From contig JAQMWT010000544.1 in the NCBI GenBank assembly GCA_029834535.1, forward strand, positions 185,520-249,519: DNA of 64,000 nt, read 5' to 3'. Both the position numbers and the translations under genes were made by a program. This stretch comes from Chrysophaeum taylorii (Eukaryota > Sar > Pelagophyceae > Pelagomonadales > Pelagomonadaceae). Positions 40,256 to 50,671 of the stretch are shown here, in pieces; position 1 is the first letter of the stretch; each line of letters opens with the position of its first letter. The notes under the pieces were generated by a model. That model was not told where the DNA came from, made no database searches, and worked only from the letters and a program-made list of their open reading frames with translations.

Positions 40256-41640
40256 TCGGCCGATGCACACGCAGGGGCTTGTTGTTGGCTCTTCTTATTC
40301 GCCTCCCTAGTATGACGACGACGACGACGACACGGGCATCCACCTTGGTTGATTACGCTCACGTCTGGAACACGCATATTTCATGCCTAGGGCATCAAAA
40401 CACGACTCACGACCAGCGAGAGAGAACGAAATTACGAGAATTATATTCATATCCCATCAGAGCCATCATTTCGAACGGTGCGAACACGATTGATGGACGC
40501 GTGCCTTTTTCAGAGCCGCCCGCGGATACCTTTCTTTCTCAGAAGACACTTTTTGCAGATACAGTAGTCAGAGCTTGTGCCGAGGGAAAGAAGGTGTCGT
40601 CAACGCGCTCGAGAAGATCGGCTGCAGCTCACCATCCGGATCGCTCGCTTCGACTGCAACTGCAACCTCCTCACGACCAGGAGCGCGCGCATTAGAGGCT
40701 CGAGAGGGTGCGGCGGTCTTTAAACACTACAAAACTATCCACGCCACGAAACAAGATGACCAAAACTGCCACCGTAGTAGCTCAGCGCCAACACCAACCG
40801 AACTTGAACTTAAACGAACGCGGCCTTCCCGCCCATCGGCGCCATACCCATCCGATGAGGAGGCCCGTCGACCACGAACACATCATCGACGCCACCTAGC
40901 GGGAACTACTTCCATTATGGACACACCCCGCCCTCCTGGTGCTCTAGCGCTGGGAGCCGAGCCGTCTGCGTCCACCCGCGCGTTCGAAATTTTGTGCCAA
41001 CCAGCATCACAATGTGCAAAGTCGCAGGGGTAAAGTCCACCCCGCCACCATCAAATCCCAGAACCCACCCTTAGCAGCGACGCAGTCTCAAGTAGTCGCG
41101 GTCTACCCACGACAATTTAGACGGGGAGATTCGCGCCGCGCGGGCTCTCGAGATTAACCCCCGGTTTATATAAAAGCCAAGGAAGCTGGGACGACGACGA
41201 CGACGACGCAAGCGCAGGTGGATCATTTTTCTTGCGAAGAAAAACAGCAAGGTACACACATCGCTGGGAAGGCGCCGCCAGAATGAGAAGTCACCCACAG
41301 ACGGCCTGGCCCCTCATCATTTTTCAACGACGCGAAAAGCACGGCGAAAGACACGCTCTTTAAAAAACATATACCGCCAGGAGGACGAGCAGCAGGAGGC
41401 TGACCATAAAATCAGAGACCGCGTCAACACCGACAAAAAAACAACCTCCGAGAATCAATCTTTCGAGAGAGAAAGGGTGTCTGTCTGTCGAGGAACATAA
41501 TTTCGAGCTACACGTGGCCCTCGGCGGCGGCGGCGGCGGCGGCGAAATCCAGCATGCTAAATTTGATGGACGAAATAGAAACGACTACTTCGCGGGGGTG
41601 TCGTCGCGGTCGCGGTCGGTTATTAATACATAGTCCGGCG

Positions 41641-42450
41641 TTAGACAAAGCCGTCGACGTCGACGCAGGCGCGTTCGGAAGCACGGGCGGGTCCGTTCCC
41701 GGCAAAAAAATGTGAGTGGGGCCGCTTGATGCGCGTGTCGAAGAGGAGTTTGGGGCGCCACTCGTCGCCGTCGAGGGATTCGGCGACGTAGAGCGCGCCC
41801 TTCTTGGCAACGCGCCATGTCGGGAGGTCGCGCTCGGTCCCCGAGGGAAGGAGATCAACCGGTTCGGGGAGCGATACGTCGACGAGCCTCTTAAGGTCGG
41901 GAGATGGCGCAACGAAGAGGAGAACGTGGGTCGCGGGACCCCAGCACGGCGGTTGCGGAGCCCGGATCGACTTGGCTTCGGCGTACTCGACCACCCGGGC
42001 CTCGGGCGCAATCCGGCGGGCCAGCACGAACTTGACCTCGAAAAATAACTCGAGGCGACATGCGACCCACCCGAGAAGTAAGGTACGCTCGGCCTCGCTC
42101 GTAGCTACGCCTCGCGTCGCGTCGCCGTACGCGCGCCTTACGTCGGCTCCGTGAGTGCGCTCGACGGTTGGGAGTCGCCGGTGCGCCTCTAAGAGCGTCT
42201 CGAGGGTCTCGACGCGACCGCGCGCAAGCGCCGGCACCCCGAGAAACGCGAGGTACGCACGGACATCGAGGTCGATTCGCCGCACCTGCCGCCAGAAGGG
42301 TAAGCCTCCGACATCCTCGTCCGAGTCGTCCATTTCGCTCGGACGGAGAAAATGCGACGCGCGGCACGCCCACATCATAGGCCCGCCCACGAGGGTCCCG
42401 ATGAGAGCCCCAGCGGAAACTTCGTCGTCCGCCTCGGGACGACACGCCAT
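41641..42450 (-). CDS. Hypothetical protein (269 residues)
   Basis: ATG at 42450, single exon, host-like GC-rich codon use. I do not recognise it. The N-terminal part has a Gly/Ala segment (AGALIGTLVGGPMMWACRASHFL), then a charged helical domain (AYLAFLGVPALARGRVETLETLLEAH, TLLLGWVACRLELFFEVKFVLARR) and a C-terminal part rich in beta-strand residues (WGPATHVLLFVAP, KKGALYVAESLDGDEWRPKLLFDTR). No signal peptide or catalytic motif is clear. The next gene downstream on the same strand is 245 bases further on the upstream side. Confidence 0.6.
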   Translation of the reverse strand: MACRPEADDEVSAGALIGTLVGGPMMWACRASHFLRPSEMDDSDEDVGGLPFWRQVRRIDLDVRAYLAFLGVPALARGRVETLETLLEAHRRLPTVERTHGADVRRAYGDATRGVATSEAERTLLLGWVACRLELFFEVKFVLARRIAPEARVVEYAEAKSIRAPQPPCWGPATHVLLFVAPSPDLKRLVDVSLPEPVDLLPSGTERDLPTWRVAKKGALYVAESLDGDEWRPKLLFDTRIKRPHSHFFAGNGPARASERACVDVDGFV

Positions 42451-42694
42451 TTTGTTTTTTTTTTTGTTTTGGGGGAGATAACGGACTGCGGGTTAGCGTC
42501 CGTCGCCTTGCGTTCGCATGTACCCTCGTCGCTCGCTCGGCATGTTGTGTGCCTAGAGATTATTGTTGAGTCCCGCGTTGTCCAAAAAAGGAAGGAAGGG
42601 CGCGCGCGCCCCAGTACCGCCAGTCCCTCCTCGAGAACGTGCGCACATCGTCGTCGCCTTGCCTTGTCTCGTGTTGTCTTTGTCGTCGCTAAAG
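42451..42694. other. 244-bp intergenic interval
   Basis: It lies between the start of the hypothetical gene and the stop of the ecdysoneless gene, both on the minus strand. It begins with a T-rich run (TTTTGTTTTTTTTTTTGTTTT) next to the start codon. No gene or RNA is recognised. Confidence 0.4.
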
Positions 42695-43957
42695 CTAAGT
42701 AACGCAACCCTGGCTTAGGAGGAGGTCGGCGGGGCCCGGGTCAGGGGCGTCACCCTGGGCATCGAGGCTGGCAAGGAGGGAGGTGATGAGGTTGAAGTCG
42801 AGGTCGAGGGGGCCATCCTCGGAGCGGCGCTGGAAGCTGTGGGCCATGTGGGTCCCCGCGAGCTCGTCCGTCTTTTCCTCCTCCTCCTCCTCATGAACAA
42901 GAGGTCCTTCGAGCGCGTCGAGGACGGCCTCGGGGTCGAGGTCATCGACGTCATCGTGAAGAAGAAAGGCGTCGACGCGCGCGGCCAGGTCGTCGGTGGC
43001 CACCACCTCCTCGAGCTCCTCGTCGAGCTTGAGGGGGTCGAGGTCGGGGTCGTCCTCCTCCTCGTCGAGCACGACAGGAGCTTCGTCCAAAGGTCCGTCG
43101 ATTGTCGCGAGCGCAGCCGCGAGCTTGGAACCAATATTTCCCGCGGAATGGTACTGCAACTCGGCGAACATCGCCCTCGAGAATCTGAGGAAAACAGACC
43201 GCATCGAACCGCCTCGAAACTTCCCCTCCCCTCGAAACTTCCCCACCCCTCGAATCGCGGCAGAGGCGGCCTTCGCGAGCGTTCGCCGATGGCTGAGCTT
43301 TGTTGCGACAGCTGCCGGCACCGAGACGCGGCGCACCATCGCGAGAGCGTCGGAGGGCCCGAACCCAGACCGGTCGCGCCACGGAGCGTACCGGTCGAAT
43401 CTGATGCGACGCGACGCCGCCCGGGTCGCCGAGCTCGACGCCTCGTTCTCTCGCGAGGACTTAGCCTTCAAATACTGCCGAGCATCCTCCTCCTCGAGGC
43501 GGCCCGGGGCATCCAGGACCACCACCACCGCCCCTCCCCGCACCCAGACGCGGTTCGCGCTGGTCTCGGGCTCGAGCCAATCGGGAAGCGATTCCGCCGC
43601 GTCGATCAACAAGAAGTCGCCGTCTCCGTCCGTCAAGCGCGCGGCGATACGAGGGTCGCGAGCAGTGATGTCCAAAAACACGGCCACCGCGAGCCACTCG
43701 TCGTCGCCGTCGACCTCGAACCGCGCGACGAGCCCTTCGTCGACGCGTTCGAGGCAGAGACCGCGCGGGTCGCGCCACGCGTGGGCCCCCGTCAGCGCCT
43801 CGCACCGCGCGTGGATGCGAACCCGCAAACCCTCGAGGTCCTCTTTATCTTCCAAACAAATAACGCGCACCTCGAGATGCTCGGGCTCGCTTGCCAACTT
43901 GAGCTCCCCCGGTTCCGAGACGAACGCTTCCAAGGGCGGGGCGTCGTCTTCCATCAT
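42695..43957 (-). CDS. Ecdysoneless/SGT1 (ECD) family protein
   Basis: Start at the first of two adjacent ATG codons near 43957, about 420 residues. The N-terminal half matches ECD: LTGAHAWRDP, a WLAVAVFLDIT strand, FLLIDAAESLPDWLEPETSANRVWVRGG (the conserved PxWLxPxxxxNRV signature) and VVLDAPGRLEEEDA. The C-terminal half is acidic (LDEEEDDPDLDPLKL) as in other ECDs. The family acts in the nucleus and cytoplasm in pre-mRNA splicing (Prp8 stability) and cell-cycle control. It is shorter than animal and fungal ECD (about 600 residues) and the middle is compressed. The next 7.6 kb downstream of its start is repetitive. Confidence 0.8.
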   Translation of the reverse strand: MMEDDAPPLEAFVSEPGELKLASEPEHLEVRVICLEDKEDLEGLRVRIHARCEALTGAHAWRDPRGLCLERVDEGLVARFEVDGDDEWLAVAVFLDITARDPRIAARLTDGDGDFLLIDAAESLPDWLEPETSANRVWVRGGAVVVVLDAPGRLEEEDARQYLKAKSSRENEASSSATRAASRRIRFDRYAPWRDRSGFGPSDALAMVRRVSVPAAVATKLSHRRTLAKAASAAIRGVGKFRGEGKFRGGSMRSVFLRFSRAMFAELQYHSAGNIGSKLAAALATIDGPLDEAPVVLDEEEDDPDLDPLKLDEELEEVVATDDLAARVDAFLLHDDVDDLDPEAVLDALEGPLVHEEEEEEKTDELAGTHMAHSFQRRSEDGPLDLDFNLITSLLASLDAQGDAPDPGPADLLLSQGCVT

Positions 43958-44049
43958 CTTGGGGTAAGAGTAAGGGTGGGTCACTTCTTTTCTCAACAAC
44001 AACAACAACGCTAGTCGTGGGGAGAATGTAGATTTCCGGTAGGGGTATA

Positions 44050-45017
44050 CAAGTGCAGGCCAGTAAGTTCACCTAGTCCCCGTTAAGTTCACCTAGTCCC
44101 AATCTCTAACCCCAGTAAATTCGGCGTAAACCCACTCGTGCTCACATCCACTCTCCTTTGAACTCGTCGCCGTCACCCCCGCCAATCTAAGCTGCTTTGA
44201 TCCGCACACGCCGCTAACCTTTGAGTTTACTCTAAAAACCCCAGTAAGTTCACTTGGTCTCAGTAAGTTCGCCTGGTCACTAATTTCACCTAGTCCCAAT
44301 CTCTAACCTCCGTAAGTTCACCTGGTTCCAGTAAGTTCACCTGGTCCCGATAAGTTCACTTACAGTGCGCGTGTAGACGCCGGGAGGGGGCTTATCGGTA
44401 TTGCGTAGCACGTGTGGGGTAGGGTGGAGTCGTCGACTCAGAAGAGCATATCCCCGGGGTTGCCGATCGACAGAGAGCCACGTAGAGCTGGACGTGACAG
44501 AAGACGGGCTTGGGCGAGAGGACGCCGACCTCGCGGGGCGTCTGGCCCTGGCTCTTGGTGATCGTTTGGCGTCGGCGGGCCTTAAGGGATACAGGTTGGA
44601 GGAGCCTCGGTGACACGACACGATCGATCATGTGTCTGGTACCGTTGCAGTGGCCGTGCGACGGGTCGAGGTTGCGAAGACTTTACGCTCGAGATCAAAG
44701 TCAGCATGCCGTTGGTTGTCAGGGAGTCGAAAACTCGACTGTAAAGAGCGAGGCGTCGTCTTCCGACCCAACCTAGTCTGCCTAAAAGAACTCCGACGCC
44801 TCGTCTCCGGGAAAAAAAGGCCGCGGTCATGCGCGCGTTGTCAGCATCGACAACATCGTTTCGACGGGGCGTGAGAATGGCGCGCTGAAAGAGCCGCCGC
44901 GGGTCGTGGAAATAGTCTGCGAGGTCGCCGTAGACGGCTTGGAGGATCACTGTCTGGCTCTCGCGCCTACCTGATCCTTACTCTCGCGCCTACCTGATCC
45001 TTACCCTAAATCGAGGG
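44050..45017 (-). repeat. Helicase-bearing repeat unit 1 (genes on minus strand)
   Basis: First of five copies of a ~0.94-kb unit. It begins CAAGTGCAGGCCAGTAAGTT and ends CCTAAATCGAGGG. The first ~300 bases are iterated AGTAAGTTCACCTGGTCCC-like motifs; the rest, read on the minus strand, encodes the end of a Pif1-type helicase in two or three frames: VILQAVYGDLADYFHDP and AILTPRRNDVVDADNARM, then TITKSQGQTPREVGVL and PVFCHVQLYVALCRS. The motif TINKSQGQT..VGV with LYVALSR is typical of Helitron and Pif1 helicases (motifs V-VI). A non-functional remnant. Confidence 0.8.
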
Positions 45018-45085
45018 ACAAACAGACAGACAGACAGACAGACAAACAAACAAACAGACAAACATCTGTCGATTAGTAGTTAGGG

Positions 45086-46019
45086 CAAGTGCAGGCCAGT
45101 AAGTTCACCTAGTCCCAATCTCTAACCCCAGTAAATTCGGCGTAAACCCACTCGTGCTCACATCCACTCTCCTTTGAACTCGTCGCCGTCACCCCCGCCA
45201 ATCTAAGCTGCTTTGATCCGCACACGCCGCTAACCTTTGAGTTTACTCTAAAACCCCAGTAAGTTCACTTGGTCTCAGTAAGTTCGCCACACAATTTCAC
45301 CTAGTCCCATCCCTAACCTCCGTAAGTTCACCTGGTTCCAAAGTTCACCTGGTCCCGATAAGCTCAGTGCGCGTGTAGACGCCGGGAGGGGGCTTATCGG
45401 TATTGCGTAGCACGTGTGGGGTAGGGTGGAGTCGTCGACTCAGAAGAGCATATCCCCGGGGTTGCCGATCGACAGAGAGCCACGTAGAGCTGGACGTGAC
45501 AGAAGACGGGCTCGGGCGAGAGGACGCCGACCTCGCGGGGCGTCTGGCCCTGGCTCTTGGTGATCGTTTGGCGTCGGCGGGCCTTAAGGGATACAGGTTG
45601 GAGGAGCCTCGGTGACACGACACGATCGATCATGTGTCTGGTACCGTTGCAGTGGCCGTGCGACGGGTCGAGGTTGCGAAGACCTTAAGCTCGCGATCAA
45701 AGTCAGCATGCCGTTGGTTGTCAGGGAGTCGAAAACTCGACTGTAAAGAGCGAGGCGTCGTCTTCCGACCCAACCTAGTCTGCCTAAAAGAACTCCGACG
45801 CCTCGTCTCCGGGAAAAAAAGGCCGCGGTCATGCGCGCGTTGTCAGCATCGACAACATCGTTTCGACGGGGCGTGAGAATGGCGCGCTGAAAGAGCCGCC
45901 GCGGGTCGTGGAAATAGTCTGCGAGGTCGCCGTAGACGGCTTGGAGGATCACTGTCTGGCTCTCGCGCCTGCCTGATCCTTACTCTCGCACCTACATGAT
46001 CCTTACCCTAAATCGAGGG
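45086..46019 (-). repeat. Helicase-bearing repeat unit 2 (genes on minus strand)
   Basis: Direct copy of unit 1, about 95% identical by eye, with small deletions in the iterated region near 45285-45355. Unit 1 and unit 2 are separated by 68 bases of CAGA/CAAA repeats and GATTAGTAGTTAGGG. It stands head to head with inverted unit 3 across only 24 bases. Confidence 0.8.
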
Positions 46020-46043
46020 ACAAACAGACAAACCCTCTTAGCA

Positions 46044-46961
46044 GGCCAGACAGTGATCCTCCAAGCCGTCTACGGCGACCTCGCAGACTATTTCCACGAC
46101 CCGCGGCGGCTCTTTCAGCGCGCCATTCTCACGCCCCGTCGAAACGATGTTGTCGATGCTGACAACGCGCGCATGACCGCGGCCTTTTTTTCCCGGAGAC
46201 GAGGCGTCGGAGTTCTTTTCGGCCGACTAGGTTGGGTCGGAAGACGACGCCTCGCTCTTTACAGTAGAGTTTTCAACTCCCTGACAACCAACGGCATGCT
46301 GACTTTGATCGCGAGCTTAAAGTCTTCGCAACCTCGACCCGTCGCACGGCCACTGCAACGGTACCAGATACATGATCGATCGTGTCGTTGTCACCGAGGC
46401 TCCTCCAACCTGTATCCCTTAAGGCCCGCCTACGCCGAACGATCAACAAGAGCCAGGGCCAGACGCCCCGCGAGGTCGGCGTCCTCTTTCCCAAGCCCGT
46501 CTTCTGCCACGTCCAGCTCTACGTGGCTCTCTGTCGATCGGCATCCCCGAGGATATACTCATCTGGGTCGACGACTCCACCCTACCCCACACGTGCTGCG
46601 CAATACCGATAAGCCCCCTCCCGGCGTCTACACGCGCACGGTAGGTGAACTTACTGGGACCAGGTGAACTTACTGGGGTTTGAGATTGGGACTAGGTGAA
46701 CTTAGTGACCAGGTGAACTTACTGGGACCAAGTGAACTTACTGGGGTTTTAGAGCAAAGGGTTTTTAGAGTAAACTCAGGTTGGCGGCGCGTGCGGATCG
46801 AAGCAGCTTAGATTGGCGGAGGCGAGAGCGACGAGCTCAAAGGAGTTGGTGTGAGCTAGGTGAACTTACTGACCAGGTGAACTTATATGAAACTTACTGG
46901 GATTAGGTGAACTTACTGGGGTTAGAGATTGGGACTAGGTGAACTTACTGGCCTGCACTTG
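46044..46961 (+). repeat. Helicase-bearing repeat unit 3 (inverted)
   Basis: Reverse-complement copy of the unit, so the helicase remnant reads on the plus strand: VILQAVYGDLADYFHDP at 46050 onward in one frame, TINKSQGQTPREVGVLFP near 46445 in another. It carries differences shared with unit 4 (for example TINKSQGQT rather than TITKSQGQT) and ends CTGGCCTGCACTTG. With unit 2 it forms a palindrome of about 1.87 kb with a 24-bp centre. Confidence 0.8.
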
Positions 46962-47499
46962 TCCTAACTACTAATCGACAGATGTTTGTCTGTCTGTCTG
47001 TCTGTCTTTAAATGTCGACTGCTAAGAGGGGGGGGTGTGTGTGGGGAGCATGAAGGATGTGGGTGGGTTTGTGGGGTATGAGGGATGTGCCTGACTGCGG
47101 AGATAAGTACGCGGGACCTAGTCGGGGTCATCGCCGAGGCGTGGGGCAGGCGAAAGAGGACGGGCCCCGCCCGTAGGTCGTACGCATGCTGCCGCCGGAC
47201 GTATGTGCGACGAAGGGTGACGTCCTGCTGGGATCGGGCGGCCTGGGCGGGGTTCCCCGAGGCGGCGACATGGGTGAGGGCGGTGAGGGCACAGCGAGCC
47301 CGGCCTAATGCGTTGGCGATCCCCCACTCACGGTAGATGCGGCGAGTTTGGGCCGCCTTTGCCTCTGTGAAGTTGGCGCAGCCGCTTGTCACCCGACATT
47401 TAAAGACAGACCTCCCCACACACACCCCCCCCTCTTAGCAGTCGACATTTAAAGACAGACAGACAGACAAACATCTGTCGATTAGTAGTTAGGAAGACA
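46962..47499. repeat. Palindrome-ended fragment of the RT-element 3' end
   Basis: Between units 3 and 4. Its ends are inverted repeats of ~80 bases: TCCTAACTACTAATCGACAG, GTCTGTCTGTCTGTC, TTTAAATGTCGACTGCTAAG, then a G-run with TGTGTGTGGGGA; the right end is the reverse complement. Inside, 47017-47394 is a near-identical copy of 48465-48843, encoding on the minus strand the last ~85 residues of the RT/endonuclease ORF (TSGCANFTEAKAAQTRRIYR). Confidence 0.75.
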
Positions 47500-48437
47500 C
47501 AAGTGCAGGCCAGTAAGTTCACCTAGTCCCAATCTCTAACCCCAGTAAGTTCACCTAATCCCAGTAAGTTTCATATAAGTTCATCTGGTCAGTAAGTTCA
47601 CCTAGCTCACACCAACTCCTTTGAGCTCGTCGCTCTCGCCTCCGCCAATCTAAGCTGCTTCGATCCGCACGCGCCGCCAACCTTTGAGTGAGTTTACTCT
47701 AAAAACCCTTTGCTCTAAAACCCCAGTAAGTTCACTTGGTCTCAGTAAGTTCACCTGGTCACTAAGTTCACCTAGTCCCAATCTCAAACCCCAGTAAGTT
47801 CACCTGGTCCCAGTAAGTTCACCTACCGTGCGCGTGTAGACGCCGGGAGGGGGCTTATCGGTATTGCGCAGCACGTGTGGGGTAGGGTGGAGTCGTCGAC
47901 CCAGATGAGTATATCTCCTCGGGGATGCCGATCGACAGAGAGCCACGTAGAGCTGGACGTGGCAGAAGACGGGCTTGGGAAAGAGGACGCCGACCTCGCG
48001 GGGCGTCTGGCCCTGGCTCTTGTTGATCGTTCGGCGTAGGCGGGCCTTAAGGGATACAGGTTGGAGGAGCCTCGGTGACACGACACGATCGATCATGTAT
48101 CTGGTACCGTTGCAGTGGCCGTGCGACGGGTCGAGGTTGCGAAGACATTAAGCTCGCGATCAAAGTCAGCATGCCGTTGGTTGTCAGCCTAGTCAGCCGA
48201 AAAGAACTCCGACGCCTCGTCTCCGGGAAAAAAAGGCCGCGGTCATGCGCGCGTTGTCAGCATCGACAACATCGTTTCGACGGGGCGTGAGAATGGCGCG
48301 CTGGCTAAAAGAGCCGCCGCGGGTCGTGGAAATAGTCTGCGAGGTCGCCGTAGACGGCTTGGAGGCTCACTGTCTGGCTCTCGCGCCTACCTGATCCTTA
48401 CTCTCGCGCCTACCTGATCCTTACCCTAAATCGAGGG
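47500..48437 (-). repeat. Helicase-bearing repeat unit 4 (genes on minus strand)
   Basis: Same orientation as units 1 and 2, starting ACAAGTGCAGGCCAG and ending CCTAAATCGAGGG. It has a ~35-base deletion near 48187 relative to units 1 and 2 and reads TINKSQGQTPREVGVLFP on the minus strand. It forms the left arm of an inverted pair with unit 5. Confidence 0.8.
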
Positions 48438-48460
48438 TCGCGCAGCGCATCGCTGCGCGA
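48438..48460. other. Perfect 10-bp hairpin with 3-base loop
   Basis: TCGCGCAGCG-CAT-CGCTGCGCGA is a perfect inverted repeat lying exactly at the inner edge of unit 4. A related sequence (GGTTCGCGCAGCGATGCGC) lies at 48845-48863 at the other side of the duplicated RT 3' fragment. It may be a recombination or replication-termination hairpin of the element. Confidence 0.6.
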
Positions 48461-48565
48461 ACCTGACTGCTAAGAGGGGGGGGTGTGTGTGGGGAGCATG
48501 AAGGATGTGGGTGGGTTTGTGGGGTATGAGGGATGTGCCTGACTGCGGAGATAAGTACGCGGGAC

Positions 48566-50671
48566 CTAGTCGGGGTCATCGCCGAGGCGTGGGGCAGGCG
48601 AAGAGAGGACGGGCCCCGCCCGTAGGTCGTACGCATGCTGCCGCCGGACGTATGTGCGACGAAGGGTGACGTCCTGCTGGGATCGGGCGGCCTGGGCGGG
48701 GTTCCCCGAGGCGGCGACATGGGTGAGGGCGGTGAGGGCACAGCGAGCCCGGCCTAATGCGTTGGCGATCCCCCACTCACGGTAGATGCGGCGAGTTTGG
48801 GCCGCCTTTGCCTCTGTGAAGTTGGCGCAGCCGCTTGTCACCCAGGTTCGCGCAGCGATGCGCTCTGCGCATGTTTGGGCGAGAGCGTGGCACGCCGCGC
48901 TGGCCTCACCGAAGGCACCAAAGACGAGGCCGGCGACGGTGCCGTAGCTACGTAGCCGCTGTTCGACAGGGCCCAAGAAGCCAGGCGGTGGTGCTGTACC
49001 CGGCTGGGGGATGATGGCGTCGATGCCGCGGGCGTGAGCGAGGTATTCGGAGTGGACTTGCGCTGCGCGCCGATCGACAGGCGACGGGTGGGAGGGATGG
49101 AGGGCGTGGGCGGTGTACAAAGAACCCCAAGCGAGGGTTTTGATGTCGTAGAGTTGCTCCTTGTTGTCGAGCGTGGTGAGGATGTCTGGGACGACTTGAC
49201 GTCGGGCGAGATTGCCTCGGTACCGGCCGTAGAGGCGCGTGCGAATGGTAGGGGCGACGACGTCAGCAAAGATGCCGAAAACCTCGGACAGGGCTGGGAT
49301 GCCGGCCTCTTTGACGCTGCCGTGGACGCAGTCGAGCTGGCCGTCATGCCAGGTGGTCCGCGCTCCTCCGCGGTTGACAAGGTTGGCCTGCGTGAGAAGC
49401 ACCTTGCCGTGAGCGTCGAGAACGACGTCAGTGCCCAGAATGCGAGTGCCCACGAGGCCCAAACAAGCTGGAGAGGGGTAGCCAAAGTACTGGGCACACA
49501 TCTCAGCCCAGCAGCGGTTGGGGATTTGAAGGCCAGAGCTGGGCCACGAGCTGATGAACGTGGTCGAGAAGCGATCCCATGAGGACGCCGCTACTCGAAG
49601 TGCTTCGGTGATGGGAAGGGTGGCCGCAAGGCGCTGGAGTGCAGTGGCCCGAGCTGTCTCGCGCTGGGAGGTTAGAGCACGCTGGAGTTGGGGTATGAGC
49701 ACGGGTGTCGAGATGGTGGGGTCGACGAGGACGCCCATGGACACGAATTCGTGGGAGAGAGGACCGTCGACGAGATGAACGTTGGCGGGGTCGCCGGAAC
49801 CAGCGCCGCCGTGGGAAGCCAGCGTGGTACGGAGATCAGCCCGAAGTCCGTTCCACGCAGTCTCGAGTGCCCGCCCCAGGCGGCAACCGGATGCGAGGAG
49901 GTGGTGCCAACGGTGCAACTCGTTACCTGTGCGAAAAGAAGTGGCACCCAGGACCGAGGCGAGGCGGGGGAGGTAGCCAGGGACCTCCAAGGCACCCGTA
50001 GGATCGCGAAGGTCGACGAGGTGTGGGAGGGCCTGGGCCGCCGTGCCAACAAAGGCGGCGGGGCTGAGGTCGGCGCAGGAGCGAATGCCGCCACCCCCAC
50101 TTCGAGCAGGAAGACGGAGGCGTTGGAGGACGATGCCGTTGGAGTCAAAAACCTGACGCGGATCTGCGCCAAGTGCTGTGGCGACGAAGCTGAGGGCGGC
50201 AACGTCGAAGCGGCGGAGCGCGCTCAAGGCATTGGTGGGGTAGCAGTGTTGCGCGATGTAGTCCATGCGCGGGGCGATGCAGTAGCGGCCCAACGAGTAC
50301 ATGCAGTGGAGGGAGACGTTCTGGAGCTTGGTGCGAATACGGCTCATGTAGCTCACCTGAGCGTCAACCTCGCGTTGCAAGGTAGCTTCGACATAGGCAT
50401 CTCCGGCGTGGCCGGGGGAGCCGATGGGCACACCGTAGATTACGAGGCCGTCGGCGACAACGGGGATACCAGCAAGAGTACGCGTGCCGTCAGGCGCAAC
50501 TTGGACGTGGTCGTGAACATCGGGGTGGTCGAGAAGCCCCATGCCAAGTGCCGGACAGAACGCCTCGCACTTGTCGAGGCGGAGCTCCTCGCCGCTAGCT
50601 TGGATGTCGCGGGCGTACTGCAGGAGGGCGTCGACAACCTCACGAGGGAAACCAGAGATGACGCCGTCTGT
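48566..50671 (-). pseudogene. Non-LTR retrotransposon ORF: RT thumb plus PD-(D/E)XK-like endonuclease, 5'-truncated
   Basis: The frame is open from the edge of unit 5 (about 50671; first ATG 50542) to 48566, ~700 residues. The start (LLQYARDIQASGEELRLDKCEAFCP) fits the end of the RT palm; GVPIGSPGHAGDAYVEATL and MYSLGRYCIAPRMDYIAQ are a thumb-like region seen in algal and protist RTs. The YxDD catalytic box is upstream and missing. Near the C-terminus, VVPDILTTLDNKEQLYDIKTLA gives PD-x11-D-x-K, the layout of restriction-like endonucleases in R2/NeSL-type elements, followed by GLVFGAFGEAS and a Cys/Arg-rich tail. One stretch, 48465-48843, is duplicated at 47017-47394. No stop interrupts the frame, so it decayed little after truncation. 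Confidence 0.65.

Larger units (their letters stand above)
36401..41640. other. 5.2-kb gene-poor interval
   Basis: No domain is recognised on either strand. Contents: tetranucleotide and hexanucleotide repeats at 36824-36962; A-runs at about 37509-37541; coding-like but broken pieces at 37.0-38.9 kb (for example ELYATAARKNMVGHIRGRDP near 37130 and VFQFWPEDL near 37870) and 39.8-40.7 kb; a TATA-like TATATAAAAG near 41168 with no gene obviously following it; and a CGA/GAC run at about 41190-41208. Composition is mixed, less GC-rich than in the core block, so old inserted elements are likely. Confidence 0.45.

Noticed and set aside
41160-41300. A gene behind the TATATAAAAG element near 41168
   Set aside because: No coding frame of plausible composition follows in either direction before the minus-strand gene at 41641.
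44050-44360. Regularly spaced repeats that could suggest a CRISPR array
   Set aside because: Spacers are not unique or of constant length, the same block recurs at five unit ends, and the genome is eukaryotic.
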